Of a stretch of 38,695 bases of DNA, positions 7,099 through 15,931 are shown piece by piece. The notes under the pieces were generated by a model. The model saw nothing but the letters and a program-made list of their open reading frames with translations. It did no database searches and was not told the origin of the DNA. The DNA is from Clostridia bacterium (GTDB taxonomy: Bacteria; Bacillota; Clostridia; Christensenellales; Aristaeellaceae): assembly GCA_017410445.1 (NCBI GenBank), contig JAFQQU010000195.1:1-38695 (forward strand), read 5' to 3'. A program made the translations under genes and the position numbers. Numbering within the stretch: the first letter of the stretch is position 1; every line of letters starts with the position of its first letter.

Positions 7099-8361
7099 AT
7101 GTATGAATTCGATGTGATTGTTGCGGGCGGCGGACTTACGGGCGTTGCTGCGGCGGTATGCGCTGCGCGGGAGGGAATGAAGGTTCTGCTGTTTGAGCAG
7201 TCCGGCTTCCTCGGCGGCGCGCCGGGAAACTGCCTGGTCAATCCGTTCATGCCCTACAGCACGAAGATGACTACCGAAGAGGGCAAGCAGCGCGTCGATC
7301 TGTCGGCGGGTATCTTTTCGGAGATCGTGAACCGGCTGGACAAGCTGGGCGCGCACAAAAACGGCTCCTTCCATGAGGAATATATGAAGCTCATTCTCGA
7401 CCGGATGACCATCGAGGCGGGCGTTACGGTGCTGCTTCATTCGACGCTTTGCAGCGTGGAGAAATCGGGCGGCATGCTGACGGGCGTGACGGTGGTCGGC
7501 AAATCCGGGCGGATGACCATGCACGCCAAGTGCTTCATCGACTGCACGGGCGACGCGGACCTTGCCGTGATGGCCGGATGCCCCACGCATCTTGGCCGCC
7601 CGGCCGATCAGCTCTGTCAGCCGATGACCCTGTGCTTCCGGCTGGCCAATGTGGACATGGAAGCGTTCAAGAAGAACCGGGACAAGATCAATCCGCTGTA
7701 TCAGAAGCTGCAGGCGGAGGGCAGAATCCGCAATCCCCGGGAGAATGTTCTGATCTTCTTCCACCCGGTGAAGAACATGCTCCACTTCAATACAACCCGT
7801 GTCGTCAAGCTGAACCCGACCGACCCCTTCCACCTGACCCGCGCGGAAATGGAAGCCCGGGAGCAGATGTTTGAGATGTTTGAATTCCTGAAGGCGAACA
7901 TCGGGGGCTTTGAAAATGCCGATATCGCCTTCAGCGCGCCGCAGATCGGCGTCCGAGAGAGCCGGATGATCGACGGGCTTCATATGCTGACCGAGGAAGA
8001 GCTGAAGGCCTGCACGAAGTTCGACGACGCCATCGCCGCCGGCAACTACGATATCGACATCCACAACCCCGAAGGCGCGGGCACCAGCCATTACTATTTC
8101 AAGGACGGCGAGTATTACACCATTCCCTATCGCTGTCTGCTGCCGAATAATGCGGACAACCTGCTGGTTGCAGGAAGGTGCATCTCCTCGACGCATGAGG
8201 CGCAGGCCAGCTACCGCATTCTGCCGATTGTGACCACGCTGGGCCAGGCGGCCGGCGTTGCGGCGGCGGTTTCGCTGAAGCAGAATGTGCTTCCGAAGGA
8301 TGCGGATATCCGCGAGATTCAGCGGATTCTGAAGGAAAGCGGCGCGTTCCTCGGCGTCTGA
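7099..8361 (+). CDS. FAD-dependent oxidoreductase
   Basis: 420-residue flavoprotein of the FAD_oxidored (PF12831-like) type. The N-terminal dinucleotide-binding site VIVAGGGLTGVAAA is followed by LLFEQSGFLGG; a CFIDCTGDADLAVMAG segment and the C-terminal LLVAGRCISSTHEAQASYRILPIVTTLGQAAGVAAA complete the FAD domain. Substrate not deducible. ATG 7099 is chosen because GGGAGAGG (7083-7090) is 8 bases upstream; the in-frame GTG at 7090 would overlap that site. Transcribed alone from a strong promoter opposite cysK and ended by a strong terminator. Confidence 0.9.
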   Translation: MYEFDVIVAGGGLTGVAAAVCAAREGMKVLLFEQSGFLGGAPGNCLVNPFMPYSTKMTTEEGKQRVDLSAGIFSEIVNRLDKLGAHKNGSFHEEYMKLILDRMTIEAGVTVLLHSTLCSVEKSGGMLTGVTVVGKSGRMTMHAKCFIDCTGDADLAVMAGCPTHLGRPADQLCQPMTLCFRLANVDMEAFKKNRDKINPLYQKLQAEGRIRNPRENVLIFFHPVKNMLHFNTTRVVKLNPTDPFHLTRAEMEAREQMFEMFEFLKANIGGFENADIAFSAPQIGVRESRMIDGLHMLTEEELKACTKFDDAIAAGNYDIDIHNPEGAGTSHYYFKDGEYYTIPYRCLLPNNADNLLVAGRCISSTHEAQASYRILPIVTTLGQAAGVAAAVSLKQNVLPKDADIREIQRILKESGAFLGV

Positions 8362-8385
8362 CCGGCGACGGCATTCCAAAAAACG

Positions 8386-8423
8386 AACTCCTGCGCGGGA
8401 TGCTGCATGCCCGCGCAGGAGTT
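8386..8423. terminator. Strong bidirectional terminator
   Basis: Arms 8386-8399 and 8410-8423 form a perfect 14-bp stem around a 10-base loop. A T tract follows on each strand (TTTTC on plus, TTCGTTTTTT on minus), serving the two convergent genes. Confidence 0.93.
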
Positions 8424-8476
8424 TTCTGTAAAATGATATCCGCCGCGCTCCGGATGAGGGCGGCGGAGGAGGAAGA

Positions 8477-9502
8477 TTATTCGCTGATGTAGGCGCAGGC
8501 CAGCTTCAGGGTGTTCTCAATGCCCTTGACATGAGTGCGCTCATAGCCGTGAGAGGCGAATACGCCCGGGCCGATCAGCGCATGGCGCGCGTCCAGACCG
8601 CTGCGCATGGCGGCGCCGGCGTCGGAGCCGTAAGAGGGGTAGACGTCCGCGGCATAGCCCAGACCGTTCTTTTCGGCCACCTCGATCAGCTTGGCGGTCA
8701 TGTCGTAGTTGTAGGGGCCGCCGGAATCCTTGCAGCAGATGGAGACCATGGTCTCGTCGCAGGCCAGATCTGCGCCGACGCAGCCCATGTCGACGGCAAG
8801 GATTTCCTCGAAGTCATAGTGGGTCAGCGGGGACGCTCCGTGGCCGACTTCCTCGAACACGGTGAACATGATGTCCACGCTGCGGGCGGGCTTTACGGCG
8901 CCGTCCCTGATGGCCTTGGCGATGGCCAGCAGCACGCCGCTGGAAGCCTTGTCGTCCAGATGACGGCTCTTGAAGAAGCCGGATTCGGTCAGCTGCACGC
9001 GGGGATCCCAGCTGATGAAGCAGCCGGTGGAGATGCCCAGTTCTTTTACGTCCGCGGCGGACTTGACCAGCTCGTCCAGCACGATTTCCATCGTGTCTTC
9101 GCTGCGGTCCTTGTTGGCGCTGCCCGGATGAACATGCTGGGAGGCGAAGGTGGTCTGCACGGTGCCGGAATAGGTCCGGCCGTCGCGGGTGTGAACGAGG
9201 CAGTTCTCGCCTTCAACGCTGTTGTCCCACCAGCCGCCGATGTGGGTGTAGCGGATGCGGCCGTTGCCCTTGACGGAGCGGACCATCGCGCCGAGGGTGT
9301 CTACATGGGCGGAGAGCAGAATCGGATGCTCGCCGTCGCACAGGTGGCACATGACGCCGCCCTTGTTGGTCAGAACGGGCTGGTAGCCGAGAGCGGTCAG
9401 CTCGTTCATCAGATATTCCGCCGCCTTCATGGTGAAGCCGGTGGGGCTGGGAATGTTCAGAAGATTGGTGATCTGTTCGATGGCATACTGCGTGCAGCTC
9501 AT
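8477..9502 (-). CDS. M42-family metallo-aminopeptidase
   Basis: Cytosolic di-metal aminopeptidase of the M42 (glutamyl aminopeptidase / tetrahedral aminopeptidase) family, which trims short peptides. 341 residues. The metal and catalytic residues are visible: SAHVDTLG (H66, D68), SRHLDDKAS (bridging Asp near 183), FEEVGHG (general base E217 and metal ligand E218), AVDMG (D238) and a C-terminal SHGYERTH. AGGAGG precedes the start. Some relatives were named endoglucanase M, but peptidase activity is the established one. It has its own promoter and a convergent terminator. Confidence 0.93.
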   Translation of the reverse strand: MSCTQYAIEQITNLLNIPSPTGFTMKAAEYLMNELTALGYQPVLTNKGGVMCHLCDGEHPILLSAHVDTLGAMVRSVKGNGRIRYTHIGGWWDNSVEGENCLVHTRDGRTYSGTVQTTFASQHVHPGSANKDRSEDTMEIVLDELVKSAADVKELGISTGCFISWDPRVQLTESGFFKSRHLDDKASSGVLLAIAKAIRDGAVKPARSVDIMFTVFEEVGHGASPLTHYDFEEILAVDMGCVGADLACDETMVSICCKDSGGPYNYDMTAKLIEVAEKNGLGYAADVYPSYGSDAGAAMRSGLDARHALIGPGVFASHGYERTHVKGIENTLKLACAYISE

Positions 9503-9570
9503 GGGATGTTTCCTCCTGTTGGTTGATATACTGACTGTTTGGGGTGTCTGATCGAAGTCATGGTTCCATT

Positions 9571-9599
9571 ATTATAGCACAAGTGCGGTTCTCATGCAA
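9571..9599 (-). promoter_or_regulatory. Sigma-A promoter of the M42 peptidase
   Basis: On the minus strand TTGCAT (9599-9594), a 17-bp spacer and a perfect TATAAT (9576-9571). Confidence 0.85.
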
Positions 9600-9608
9600 T
9601 GCGCTCGA

Positions 9609-9637
9609 TTGACAGGCGGCCGGGCGTGTGTTATGCT
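9609..9637 (+). promoter_or_regulatory. Sigma-A promoter of the pentapeptide-repeat gene
   Basis: TTGACA (9609-9614) and TATGCT (9632-9637) are 17 bp apart, diverging from the peptidase promoter with a 9-bp gap between the -35 boxes. Confidence 0.82.
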
Positions 9638-9665
9638 GAAATCAGAAATGAGAGGAGGGATGATC

Positions 9666-10268
9666 ATGACCCTGACGGAGGCGGTTCAGAAAGCGGCCTA
9701 CGAGGATTCGGTCATTGAGAATATGACGTTCACGGATGAATATCTGGACGAGGTATCCGGGAAAAACGTTGAATTTGCCGGATGTGTGTTTGAAAAGTGC
9801 AGCTTCACGCCGTGCGACGTCGGCCGGTTCTACTTTGTGGACTGTACGTTTAAAAGGTGCGATTTGTCAGGCATGAATTTCCGGGAATGCACGTTTCAGC
9901 GGGTGCGCTTTTCCGGCTGCCGTGCATCGGGGATGAATCTTTCCGAATCGGTGCTGAGAAACACGGAATTCAATGAGTGCCTGATGAAATACGCAAATCT
10001 CGCCGAATGCAGGCTGACGCATGTGAAGATGGACGGCTGCGACATGGAGGGCGCGCTTTTGTCGGGCATGAAGCACAGCGACTGGAAGATGAGCAAATGC
10101 TCGCTGCTGCGCGCCGAGCTGTACCGCACGCCGCTCAAGGGGATTGACCTGACGAGCTGCGAAATCGACGGCGTTGTGGTCGAAATCGGAGATCTGCGCG
10201 GCGCGGTGGTCCGGGAGGATCAGGCCATGATGCTGGCTAAGCTGATGGGCCTGGTCATCCGGGCATAA
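9666..10268 (+). CDS. Pentapeptide-repeat protein (Qnr/MfpA-like fold)
   Basis: 200 residues, most of them five-residue repeats with a central Phe/Leu/Met and frequent Cys: VEFAGCVFEKCSF, CTFKRCDLSGMNF, CTFQRVRFSGC, MNLSESVLRNTEF, ANLAECRL. Such proteins fold into a right-handed quadrilateral beta-helix; the Qnr/MfpA/McbG branch mimics DNA and protects gyrase from quinolones or toxins, but many family members have unknown roles. Size and Cys-rich repeats resemble Qnr (about 218 residues); gyrase protection remains inference. Start at ATG 9666, 7 bases after GAGGAGG; ATG 9660 is too close. A glycosidase-like gene follows after 48 bases and may share the transcript. Confidence 0.85.
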   Translation: MTLTEAVQKAAYEDSVIENMTFTDEYLDEVSGKNVEFAGCVFEKCSFTPCDVGRFYFVDCTFKRCDLSGMNFRECTFQRVRFSGCRASGMNLSESVLRNTEFNECLMKYANLAECRLTHVKMDGCDMEGALLSGMKHSDWKMSKCSLLRAELYRTPLKGIDLTSCEIDGVVVEIGDLRGAVVREDQAMMLAKLMGLVIRA

Positions 10269-10316
10269 GGGATGGACGGAAAGGAACGCTTGAGAAAGAT
10301 ACAAGGAGGAATGGCG

Positions 10317-11615
10317 ATGGGTAACTGGCGGTTTGACAGGAACAAGCTCTTGATCGGCACCTACTGTCTGAAGGAATATGCTTTCTCCGAGGCTCATGTC
10401 CGCATGCTGGCGGATGCGGGAATCGATTACATCTGCTCGGCTCCGGCGGACAGAGCGCTGCTGGACCGTTGTCAGAAGTATGGTCTGGGCGTCTTCGCAG
10501 CCGGAATTCTGCCTGCATGGTGGGGCGGAGACGGAGAACGCGCGGGCGGGCTTTCGGAGGCGGCTCCGGTTTCCAGCTACGAGGAGGCGGCAGAGAGATT
10601 TGCCGATCATCCGGCCATCTGGGGTCTGGATATGGGCGATGAGCCCAGCGCGCTGGATTTCCCGCACTACGGAAAGCTGTTTGAAGCGATGGCGCGGCTG
10701 TTCCCGGATCATTTCCCATATCTGAATCTGTATCCGAATTATGCCTCGGTTGCGTGGAATACCGACACTCAGACCGTCAATCAGCTGGGTACGGCCACCT
10801 ATCCGGAGCATATCGCCCGGTATACCGAGTGCATTGACAGCGATTACATCTGCTACGATCACTATATGTATTCCAAAACGGTTTCCGGCGCGTATGAGAA
10901 TCTGCGCGTGGTGGCGGACAGATGCCGCGAGACCGGCCGGGATATGTGGATCGTGCTGCAGGTCAACTCCCTCTGGCCTGAAAAGTGGGTGACGCTTCCG
11001 CAGCTGCGTCATCAGGCATATACCGCGCTGGCGTTCGGTGCACGGGCGATCAACTGGGCCTGCTGGACGGCGGGCTGGTGGAGCAATCAGGTGCTGGACG
11101 ATCAGGGCAAGCCCACCGAGCAGTACGGAAAGCTGTGCATCATGAACCGGGAGCTGCATGCACTGAGCGGCAGATACATGAAGTATCGGAACATCTCTAC
11201 GCATTTCCTGGGCTTTGGCGAGGACAGCGAACACATCAGGACGGTTGAGCAGGCGGCGGAGAAGACGCTTTCTGCCGGTTCCTTCCGCGCTGTGAGGGCA
11301 GAGGACGGCTGCGCTGCGGTGGTCGGATATCTGAAGAGCGAGGAAGGCGGCGAGGCGCTGATGATTGCCGACGCAACCGATCCGCTCGATCTGAACGCCG
11401 ATGGAAAGGGCCCGCGCTCCGTTCCCTGCGCGGACGGAACGACCGAGGCGGCGGCATGGACGCTGACCTTCCGCGTGGACAATCCTGCGCTGACGCCTGT
11501 CGTCATGGTCAACGGTCTGCCGTGGAAGGCGCTGAAGACCGGCGAGGGCGAGTATGCCGTGCGCATCGAGCACTGTGCGGGCGTACTGATCGAGCTTAAG
11601 CCGAACGGCGTCTGA
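10317..11615 (+). CDS. TIM-barrel glycoside hydrolase-like protein, family unassigned
   Basis: 432 residues, no signal peptide. Barrel-like features: LLIGTYCLKEY at the start, MLADAGIDYICSAP, AIWGLDMGDEPSALDFP (Asp/Glu pair in a typical acid/base position), YLNLYPNYAS, YICYDHYMYS, MWIVLQVNS and a Trp-rich ARAINWACWTAGWW. The last 130 residues look like a beta-sandwich. This resembles GH42- and GH39-like families, but I cannot name one, and substrate is unknown. The start is ATG 10317, 7 bases after AAGGAGG (10303-10309); ATG 10311 is too close and ATG 10272 has a poorly placed site. Confidence 0.75.
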   Translation: MGNWRFDRNKLLIGTYCLKEYAFSEAHVRMLADAGIDYICSAPADRALLDRCQKYGLGVFAAGILPAWWGGDGERAGGLSEAAPVSSYEEAAERFADHPAIWGLDMGDEPSALDFPHYGKLFEAMARLFPDHFPYLNLYPNYASVAWNTDTQTVNQLGTATYPEHIARYTECIDSDYICYDHYMYSKTVSGAYENLRVVADRCRETGRDMWIVLQVNSLWPEKWVTLPQLRHQAYTALAFGARAINWACWTAGWWSNQVLDDQGKPTEQYGKLCIMNRELHALSGRYMKYRNISTHFLGFGEDSEHIRTVEQAAEKTLSAGSFRAVRAEDGCAAVVGYLKSEEGGEALMIADATDPLDLNADGKGPRSVPCADGTTEAAAWTLTFRVDNPALTPVVMVNGLPWKALKTGEGEYAVRIEHCAGVLIELKPNGV

Positions 11616-11692
11616 CAGGTATAAACCGGGGAGAAACAGATAAGGTCCGGAGGCCGTACGGCCGGCAGGACGGATGGGAGTCGTGATGAAAG

Positions 11693-12562
11693 ATGAGCAG
11701 ATGGACATTCTGTCCGATGACCCGAGAGCAGGCGGAGGAATGCATCGGATGGGAATATCCGGATGCATATAATTTCTGCAATACGCCGGTACAGGAACAG
11801 GCGAAGGAGATCAACGAATATGACCGGCATTGCGGGCAGTGGCGTGCGGCGCTCAACGACGCCGGAGAGCTGGAAGGCATGTGTGTTTTTTCCATGCTTC
11901 CGAATGAAACGGTCGAAATCGGACTGGGGCTGCGTCCTGATCTGACCGGGAAGGGGTTGGGACTGGAATTTGTAAGACACTGTGTTCACGCATGCAGGCA
12001 GCAGGAAGCATCGCCGTTTGATCCGATTGTGCTGCGCGTGCATGAGGCGAATGAGCGGGCAATCAAGGTGTATCGCAGGGCTGGATTCCGCGAGCTTGCC
12101 GCGGAGGAGGATCTTTCTTCCGGAATGCCGGAGCAGTACATCAGGATGCAGCTGGACGGGATTGAGCTGCGTGAATTCGGAGCGGAGTGTCTTGAAGACG
12201 TGAAGCGGATTTACCGGGAGGAAGGCTGGCGCGCTTACCTGACGGACGATGGACGGCTCGCCGCAGCGTTCCGCAATTCGCTGTATACGCTGGGCGCGTT
12301 TGAAGGCGACAGGCTGATCGGCTTCGTCCGCTGCGTTGGCGACGGAGGACATGTTGTTCTGATTCAGGATGTGATTGTCGGCGCCGCTTACCGGCGGGAA
12401 GGAATCGGATCGATTCTTGTGGAGGAAGTTCTGGAAAAGTACGGATCTGTCCGTACGATTACGCTTCTGACTGATGAAGCCGATGAGGTATGCCGCTGTT
12501 TTTATCGCAGCCTTGGGTTTTCACCGGCGGGCGATAAAGGTATGGCTTCCTATATCAGATGA
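11693..12562 (+). CDS. Tandem-domain GNAT acetyltransferase
   Basis: 289 residues made of two GNAT domains. The first (about 1-150) has GLGLRPDLTGKGLGLEFV as its acetyl-CoA loop and VLRVHEANERAIKVYRRAGF as the typical C-terminal motif. The second (about 155-289) has IQDVIVGAAYRREGIGSILVEEVL and CRCFYRSLGF. Such fusions often acetylate small amines, peptides or antibiotics; the substrate is unknown here. No strong ribosome binding site precedes ATG 11693 (a GGGAG lies 13 bases upstream), so the start is less certain. The reading frame through the domain junction is uninterrupted. A strong hairpin follows. Confidence 0.85.
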   Translation: MSRWTFCPMTREQAEECIGWEYPDAYNFCNTPVQEQAKEINEYDRHCGQWRAALNDAGELEGMCVFSMLPNETVEIGLGLRPDLTGKGLGLEFVRHCVHACRQQEASPFDPIVLRVHEANERAIKVYRRAGFRELAAEEDLSSGMPEQYIRMQLDGIELREFGAECLEDVKRIYREEGWRAYLTDDGRLAAAFRNSLYTLGAFEGDRLIGFVRCVGDGGHVVLIQDVIVGAAYRREGIGSILVEEVLEKYGSVRTITLLTDEADEVCRCFYRSLGFSPAGDKGMASYIR

Positions 12563-12579
12563 AACTGACCGGGAAAAAG

Positions 12580-12616
12580 ACGGCCCGTATGGCGCAGCAG
12601 ACGCCGTACGGGCCGT
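12580..12616. terminator. Bidirectional terminator between GNAT and beta-galactosidase
   Basis: Arms 12580-12594 and 12602-12616 pair over 15 bp with one wobble around a 7-base loop. The minus-strand reading ends in CTTTTTCCC, so it best serves the beta-galactosidase; the plus strand has only TTGTGTTGTTG. Confidence 0.88.
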
Positions 12617-12632
12617 TGTGTTGTTGAAGCGC

Positions 12633-15600
12633 TTATACATCCATGCCGACAGCGCGCTGCTGATCGGGATCGGAGGGATCGCGATAGGGGCCGACAGCGC
12701 CTGCGGAGTCGTTCGTATAGGCCGAGTATGCGCCGGTCACTTCTGCGGGCAGCTCATAGCCCTCGAAGGGGCGGGGGCTGATCAGGAAGCCGAAGCGCGC
12801 TTCCTTGGCGGTCAGCCGGTAGCGGGGCAGTGCCTCCGGGCCGCAGCTGCGGTTGCCGAGGCCGTCCTGCGCATAGTCTACGAAGAGATAGGCCGCGTCG
12901 CACTCATTGAGCAGGTCGCTGTGCGTGCAGGCGGCCAGCTGCGCGGGCGAATGCGGGAGGGCGCTCATTGCATAGGGAATCGCGCCGGAAACAGTCAGGC
13001 AGCGCGCTCCGTCAGATACGGTCATGAAGCGCGTGCGGGCATGACTGCCGTATTCCTGCGGCTTGATGTACTGCGTCTGCTCATCAATGCCGGCATGGAA
13101 CAGGCCCAGCCGCCCGCCGCGCATCCGGTCGGGATAGGTTTCCTCGGGGCCCGCGCCGTACCAGGAGAGCGAATTCATGGATTTGTCCGCTCTGATCATC
13201 ATGCCCAGACGGGGCAGAACGGGCGCGCCGTCCTGAGATACCGAGCAGTCGGCAAACAGCCGTCCGTCCGGATAGATGAAGTCCTGCTGACGGAGGGTGA
13301 TCGTGCAGCCCGTGCCGGTATGGACGAGCGTGCGGCAGACGGTCATGTGTCCGCCATCCTGCGTCCATCGGAGGTCAGTCTGACGAATCTGCATCCGGTC
13401 AAGGCCCAGATCGCCCCAGCACATGCCGGTGCGCATGTATTTCTGCATGAGCTCCGCGCGCAGGTCGTTGTCGGTGGGCGCGCGATAGGCGCAGAGGGAG
13501 ATATCGTCAATATACGGCCTGCCGTTCAGCGCCATGCGCACGGAGCCGTCCGGGAGATAGGAAACCAGCATGCTGCCCGCTTCGACGGTGATGCGGGCAG
13601 AGGCGTCCGAACCGGACGCAGGCGCGGGAAGACCGTTTACAGAGACGGCGAACACAGCGGAAGAGGCGCATCCGATCGGCTTGGGCTGTGCGGCGCGGAG
13701 CCGGGTTTCCGCCCATGCGATTTCATGGCCTGCGGGGCACCAGCTCATCTTTTCCGCCGCGCGGACGCTGACGCTCAGCACCAGTTCGCCCTCCGGGAGC
13801 GCGTCCGGGAGCGTATAGGGCCGCTCTCCGGTCTCTCCGGGCGTGATGTTCAGAAGATCGCAGGAGCCCGTGTGTACAGGAATGCCGTCGGCCAGAAGGG
13901 CGTAGTGAAGCGTGTAGCTGTCCAGCGAAGTGTGCGGGAAGCGGTTCAGAACGCGCAGCACGCGCCTGTCCGCATCGAAGGAGACGACGACGTTCTCATG
14001 CACTTTTTTGAGTTCCTGCAGCTTGGCGGTGGGCTGCCGGTCGGGGAGAATCAGGCCGTCGATGCAGAAATTGCCGTCGTGGAAGTCCTCGCCGTAATCG
14101 CCGCCGTAGCTGTATTCGTATTTTCCGCCGCGCAGGCCGTGGTCGCACCATTCCCAGACGAAGCCGCCGATCAAAGTGGCGTCTGCGTAGATCGCGTCCC
14201 AGTAATCGCAGAGCGAGCCGCAGGCATTGCCCATGGCGTGAGCGTATTCGTTCGCAAGGAAAGCGCGGCCCGGCTTTTTGGCGGAATGTTCGCGCATGAA
14301 ATCGACGGTGGGATAGGTCTCGCTGTCCATATCGGCGATGCTGTTCATCTGCCGCTTGTGAATGGGCCGCGGGTCCAGCGAACGGATGAGCCCGGCCGCC
14401 GCCGCCACCGTTTCGCCGAAGCCCAGCTCGTTTCCGATGGACCACATGACGACGGAGGGATGATTTTTCTGGCAGCCGACCATGGCGGTCACGCGGTCGG
14501 TCACATGATTAAGCCAGCGCATGTCGTTGCCGGGCAGCACGTTTCCGCGGTAGGAGATGCCGTGGCTTTCGATATTGGCCTCGTCCATGACGTACAGGCC
14601 GTATTCGTCGCACAGCGCGTACCATTCGGGATGATTGGGATAGTGTGAGCTGCGGACGGCGTTTATGTTGTGCTGTTTCATGATAAGGATATCCCGGAGC
14701 ATTTCATCCCGGGTGATCACATAGCCGTTTTCCGGGCTGAATTCATGCCGGTTCACGCCCTTGAGCTTGACAGGGGCATAATTGACGAGGAACACGCCGT
14801 TCTCGATGCGGACGTCGCGCACGCCGCAGCGGATTTCGCATTCCTGTCCGGCAGCGCGGACGGTCAGCCGGTACAGATAGGGATCGTCCGCCGACCACAG
14901 ATGCGGTGCGGGCAGATCGAGGTTTACATATGCGGTGCGCGTCACGCCGGAGGGAATGGGCAGCGGGGTCTGGGTGAAGATGAATTCATCGAACCGGGCG
15001 GAGAGGTTTCCGGTATAGCCCTCGCCGGAAGCGACGGAGACGCCCTGTGCGTCGGACAGCTCGCAGGCGACCGTAACGGGCTCTGCCAGGGAATCGGAAC
15101 TGTTCTGGATTTTGACTTCGGCGTGAATCCGGGCGTGGTCAAGGGTTTTATTGAGCTCACACCAGACATAGACGTCGTGCAGCGAGACGCGGGGCAGGCT
15201 GTATGCGCGGACGCTTCGGATCAGGCCGCTCAGCCGCCACATATCCTGACATTCGAGATAGCTGCCCGCGCCGAACTGGAAGAGCACGACGACCAGCAGA
15301 TTGTCCTTTGCACGGACGGCGGAGGACATATCGAATTCGGCGGCGGAACGACCGTTGGCGGCATAGCCGATGAAGCTGCCGTTCAGATAGAGCTGCACGC
15401 AGCCGGTGAAGCCGTCCAGACAGAGGATGGAGCGCATGGAGAGATCGCCGCCAAAATCGAACCTGCGCGCATACACGCCGACGGCGGTCCGGTCATGCGG
15501 AACGCGGGGCGGCGTGAGCTTGAGGGCGTCGGGCTCGAATTCATAGCGGGTATTGATGTATTTGGGATGGCCGTAGCCGTGAAGCTGCCAGCAGCCGGGC

Positions 15601-15812
15601 ACGTCCAGCCGGTCCCATGAACCGAGGTCGGAAAGGTCCAGCTCCCCGGGCAGGTCGTTCAGCGAGGGATAATACCGGAAGGCCCATGAGCCGTCGAGCA
15701 GGAGCTCATCGGCGTGCGGCATGAAATTGGCGCGGGGCTCCAGCCGGTTGATGGAGGGGATGAAGCTCTCCGTCATGCGGCTGCCGTCGGGCAGAAACAG
15801 ATTTAGTTTCAT
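12633..15812 (-). CDS. lacZ: Beta-galactosidase, glycoside hydrolase family 2 (LacZ type)
   Basis: Hydrolyses terminal beta-galactosides. 1059 residues, close to E. coli LacZ (1024). Domain order: sugar-binding jelly roll (about 35-205), immunoglobulin-like domain (210-320), catalytic TIM barrel (320-615) and the small-chain domain with YRAPTDND near residue 775. Catalytic residues are visible: acid/base E462 in WSIGNELGFGE and nucleophile E522 in NEYAHAMGN, plus GVNRHEFSP and GGFVWEWCDHGL. No signal peptide, so it acts on imported sugars. The start is ATG 15812 after GGGAGCGG; the frame stays open upstream but crosses the promoter and a terminator. It has its own promoter downstream of the AraC-linked gene series. 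Confidence 0.96.
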   Translation of the reverse strand: MKLNLFLPDGSRMTESFIPSINRLEPRANFMPHADELLLDGSWAFRYYPSLNDLPGELDLSDLGSWDRLDVPGCWQLHGYGHPKYINTRYEFEPDALKLTPPRVPHDRTAVGVYARRFDFGGDLSMRSILCLDGFTGCVQLYLNGSFIGYAANGRSAAEFDMSSAVRAKDNLLVVVLFQFGAGSYLECQDMWRLSGLIRSVRAYSLPRVSLHDVYVWCELNKTLDHARIHAEVKIQNSSDSLAEPVTVACELSDAQGVSVASGEGYTGNLSARFDEFIFTQTPLPIPSGVTRTAYVNLDLPAPHLWSADDPYLYRLTVRAAGQECEIRCGVRDVRIENGVFLVNYAPVKLKGVNRHEFSPENGYVITRDEMLRDILIMKQHNINAVRSSHYPNHPEWYALCDEYGLYVMDEANIESHGISYRGNVLPGNDMRWLNHVTDRVTAMVGCQKNHPSVVMWSIGNELGFGETVAAAAGLIRSLDPRPIHKRQMNSIADMDSETYPTVDFMREHSAKKPGRAFLANEYAHAMGNACGSLCDYWDAIYADATLIGGFVWEWCDHGLRGGKYEYSYGGDYGEDFHDGNFCIDGLILPDRQPTAKLQELKKVHENVVVSFDADRRVLRVLNRFPHTSLDSYTLHYALLADGIPVHTGSCDLLNITPGETGERPYTLPDALPEGELVLSVSVRAAEKMSWCPAGHEIAWAETRLRAAQPKPIGCASSAVFAVSVNGLPAPASGSDASARITVEAGSMLVSYLPDGSVRMALNGRPYIDDISLCAYRAPTDNDLRAELMQKYMRTGMCWGDLGLDRMQIRQTDLRWTQDGGHMTVCRTLVHTGTGCTITLRQQDFIYPDGRLFADCSVSQDGAPVLPRLGMMIRADKSMNSLSWYGAGPEETYPDRMRGGRLGLFHAGIDEQTQYIKPQEYGSHARTRFMTVSDGARCLTVSGAIPYAMSALPHSPAQLAACTHSDLLNECDAAYLFVDYAQDGLGNRSCGPEALPRYRLTAKEARFGFLISPRPFEGYELPAEVTGAYSAYTNDSAGAVGPYRDPSDPDQQRAVGMDV

Positions 15813-15849
15813 TGATTGATCCGCTCCCTTGCTATGTGTGTCTGATTCC

Positions 15850-15877
15850 ATTATACCGGCGGGAAAGGGCTTGTCAA
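15850..15877 (-). promoter_or_regulatory. Consensus sigma-A promoter of the beta-galactosidase
   Basis: On the minus strand TTGACA (15877-15872), a 16-bp spacer and TATAAT (15855-15850): both boxes are perfect. It gives the beta-galactosidase transcription independent of the upstream genes. Confidence 0.9.
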
Positions 15878-15892
15878 GGAAAAACGCGAACA

Positions 15893-15924
15893 GAAAACGA
15901 GGACGGGCGCCGGGCCTGTCCTCG
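15893..15924 (-). terminator. Intrinsic terminator after the unassigned TIM-barrel gene
   Basis: Arms 15914-15924 and 15898-15908 pair over 11 bp with one wobble; TTTTCTG follows on the minus strand. It separates the AraC-linked series from the beta-galactosidase transcript. Confidence 0.87.
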
Positions 15925-15931
15925 CTGAACG

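Noticed and set aside
12474..14648. Long plus-strand open frame (over 700 codons) opposite the beta-galactosidase
   Set aside because: It has no ribosome binding site and low-complexity Ala/Gly/Val/Arg composition. It is a mirror of GC-biased codon usage in a clearly recognisable GH2 gene.
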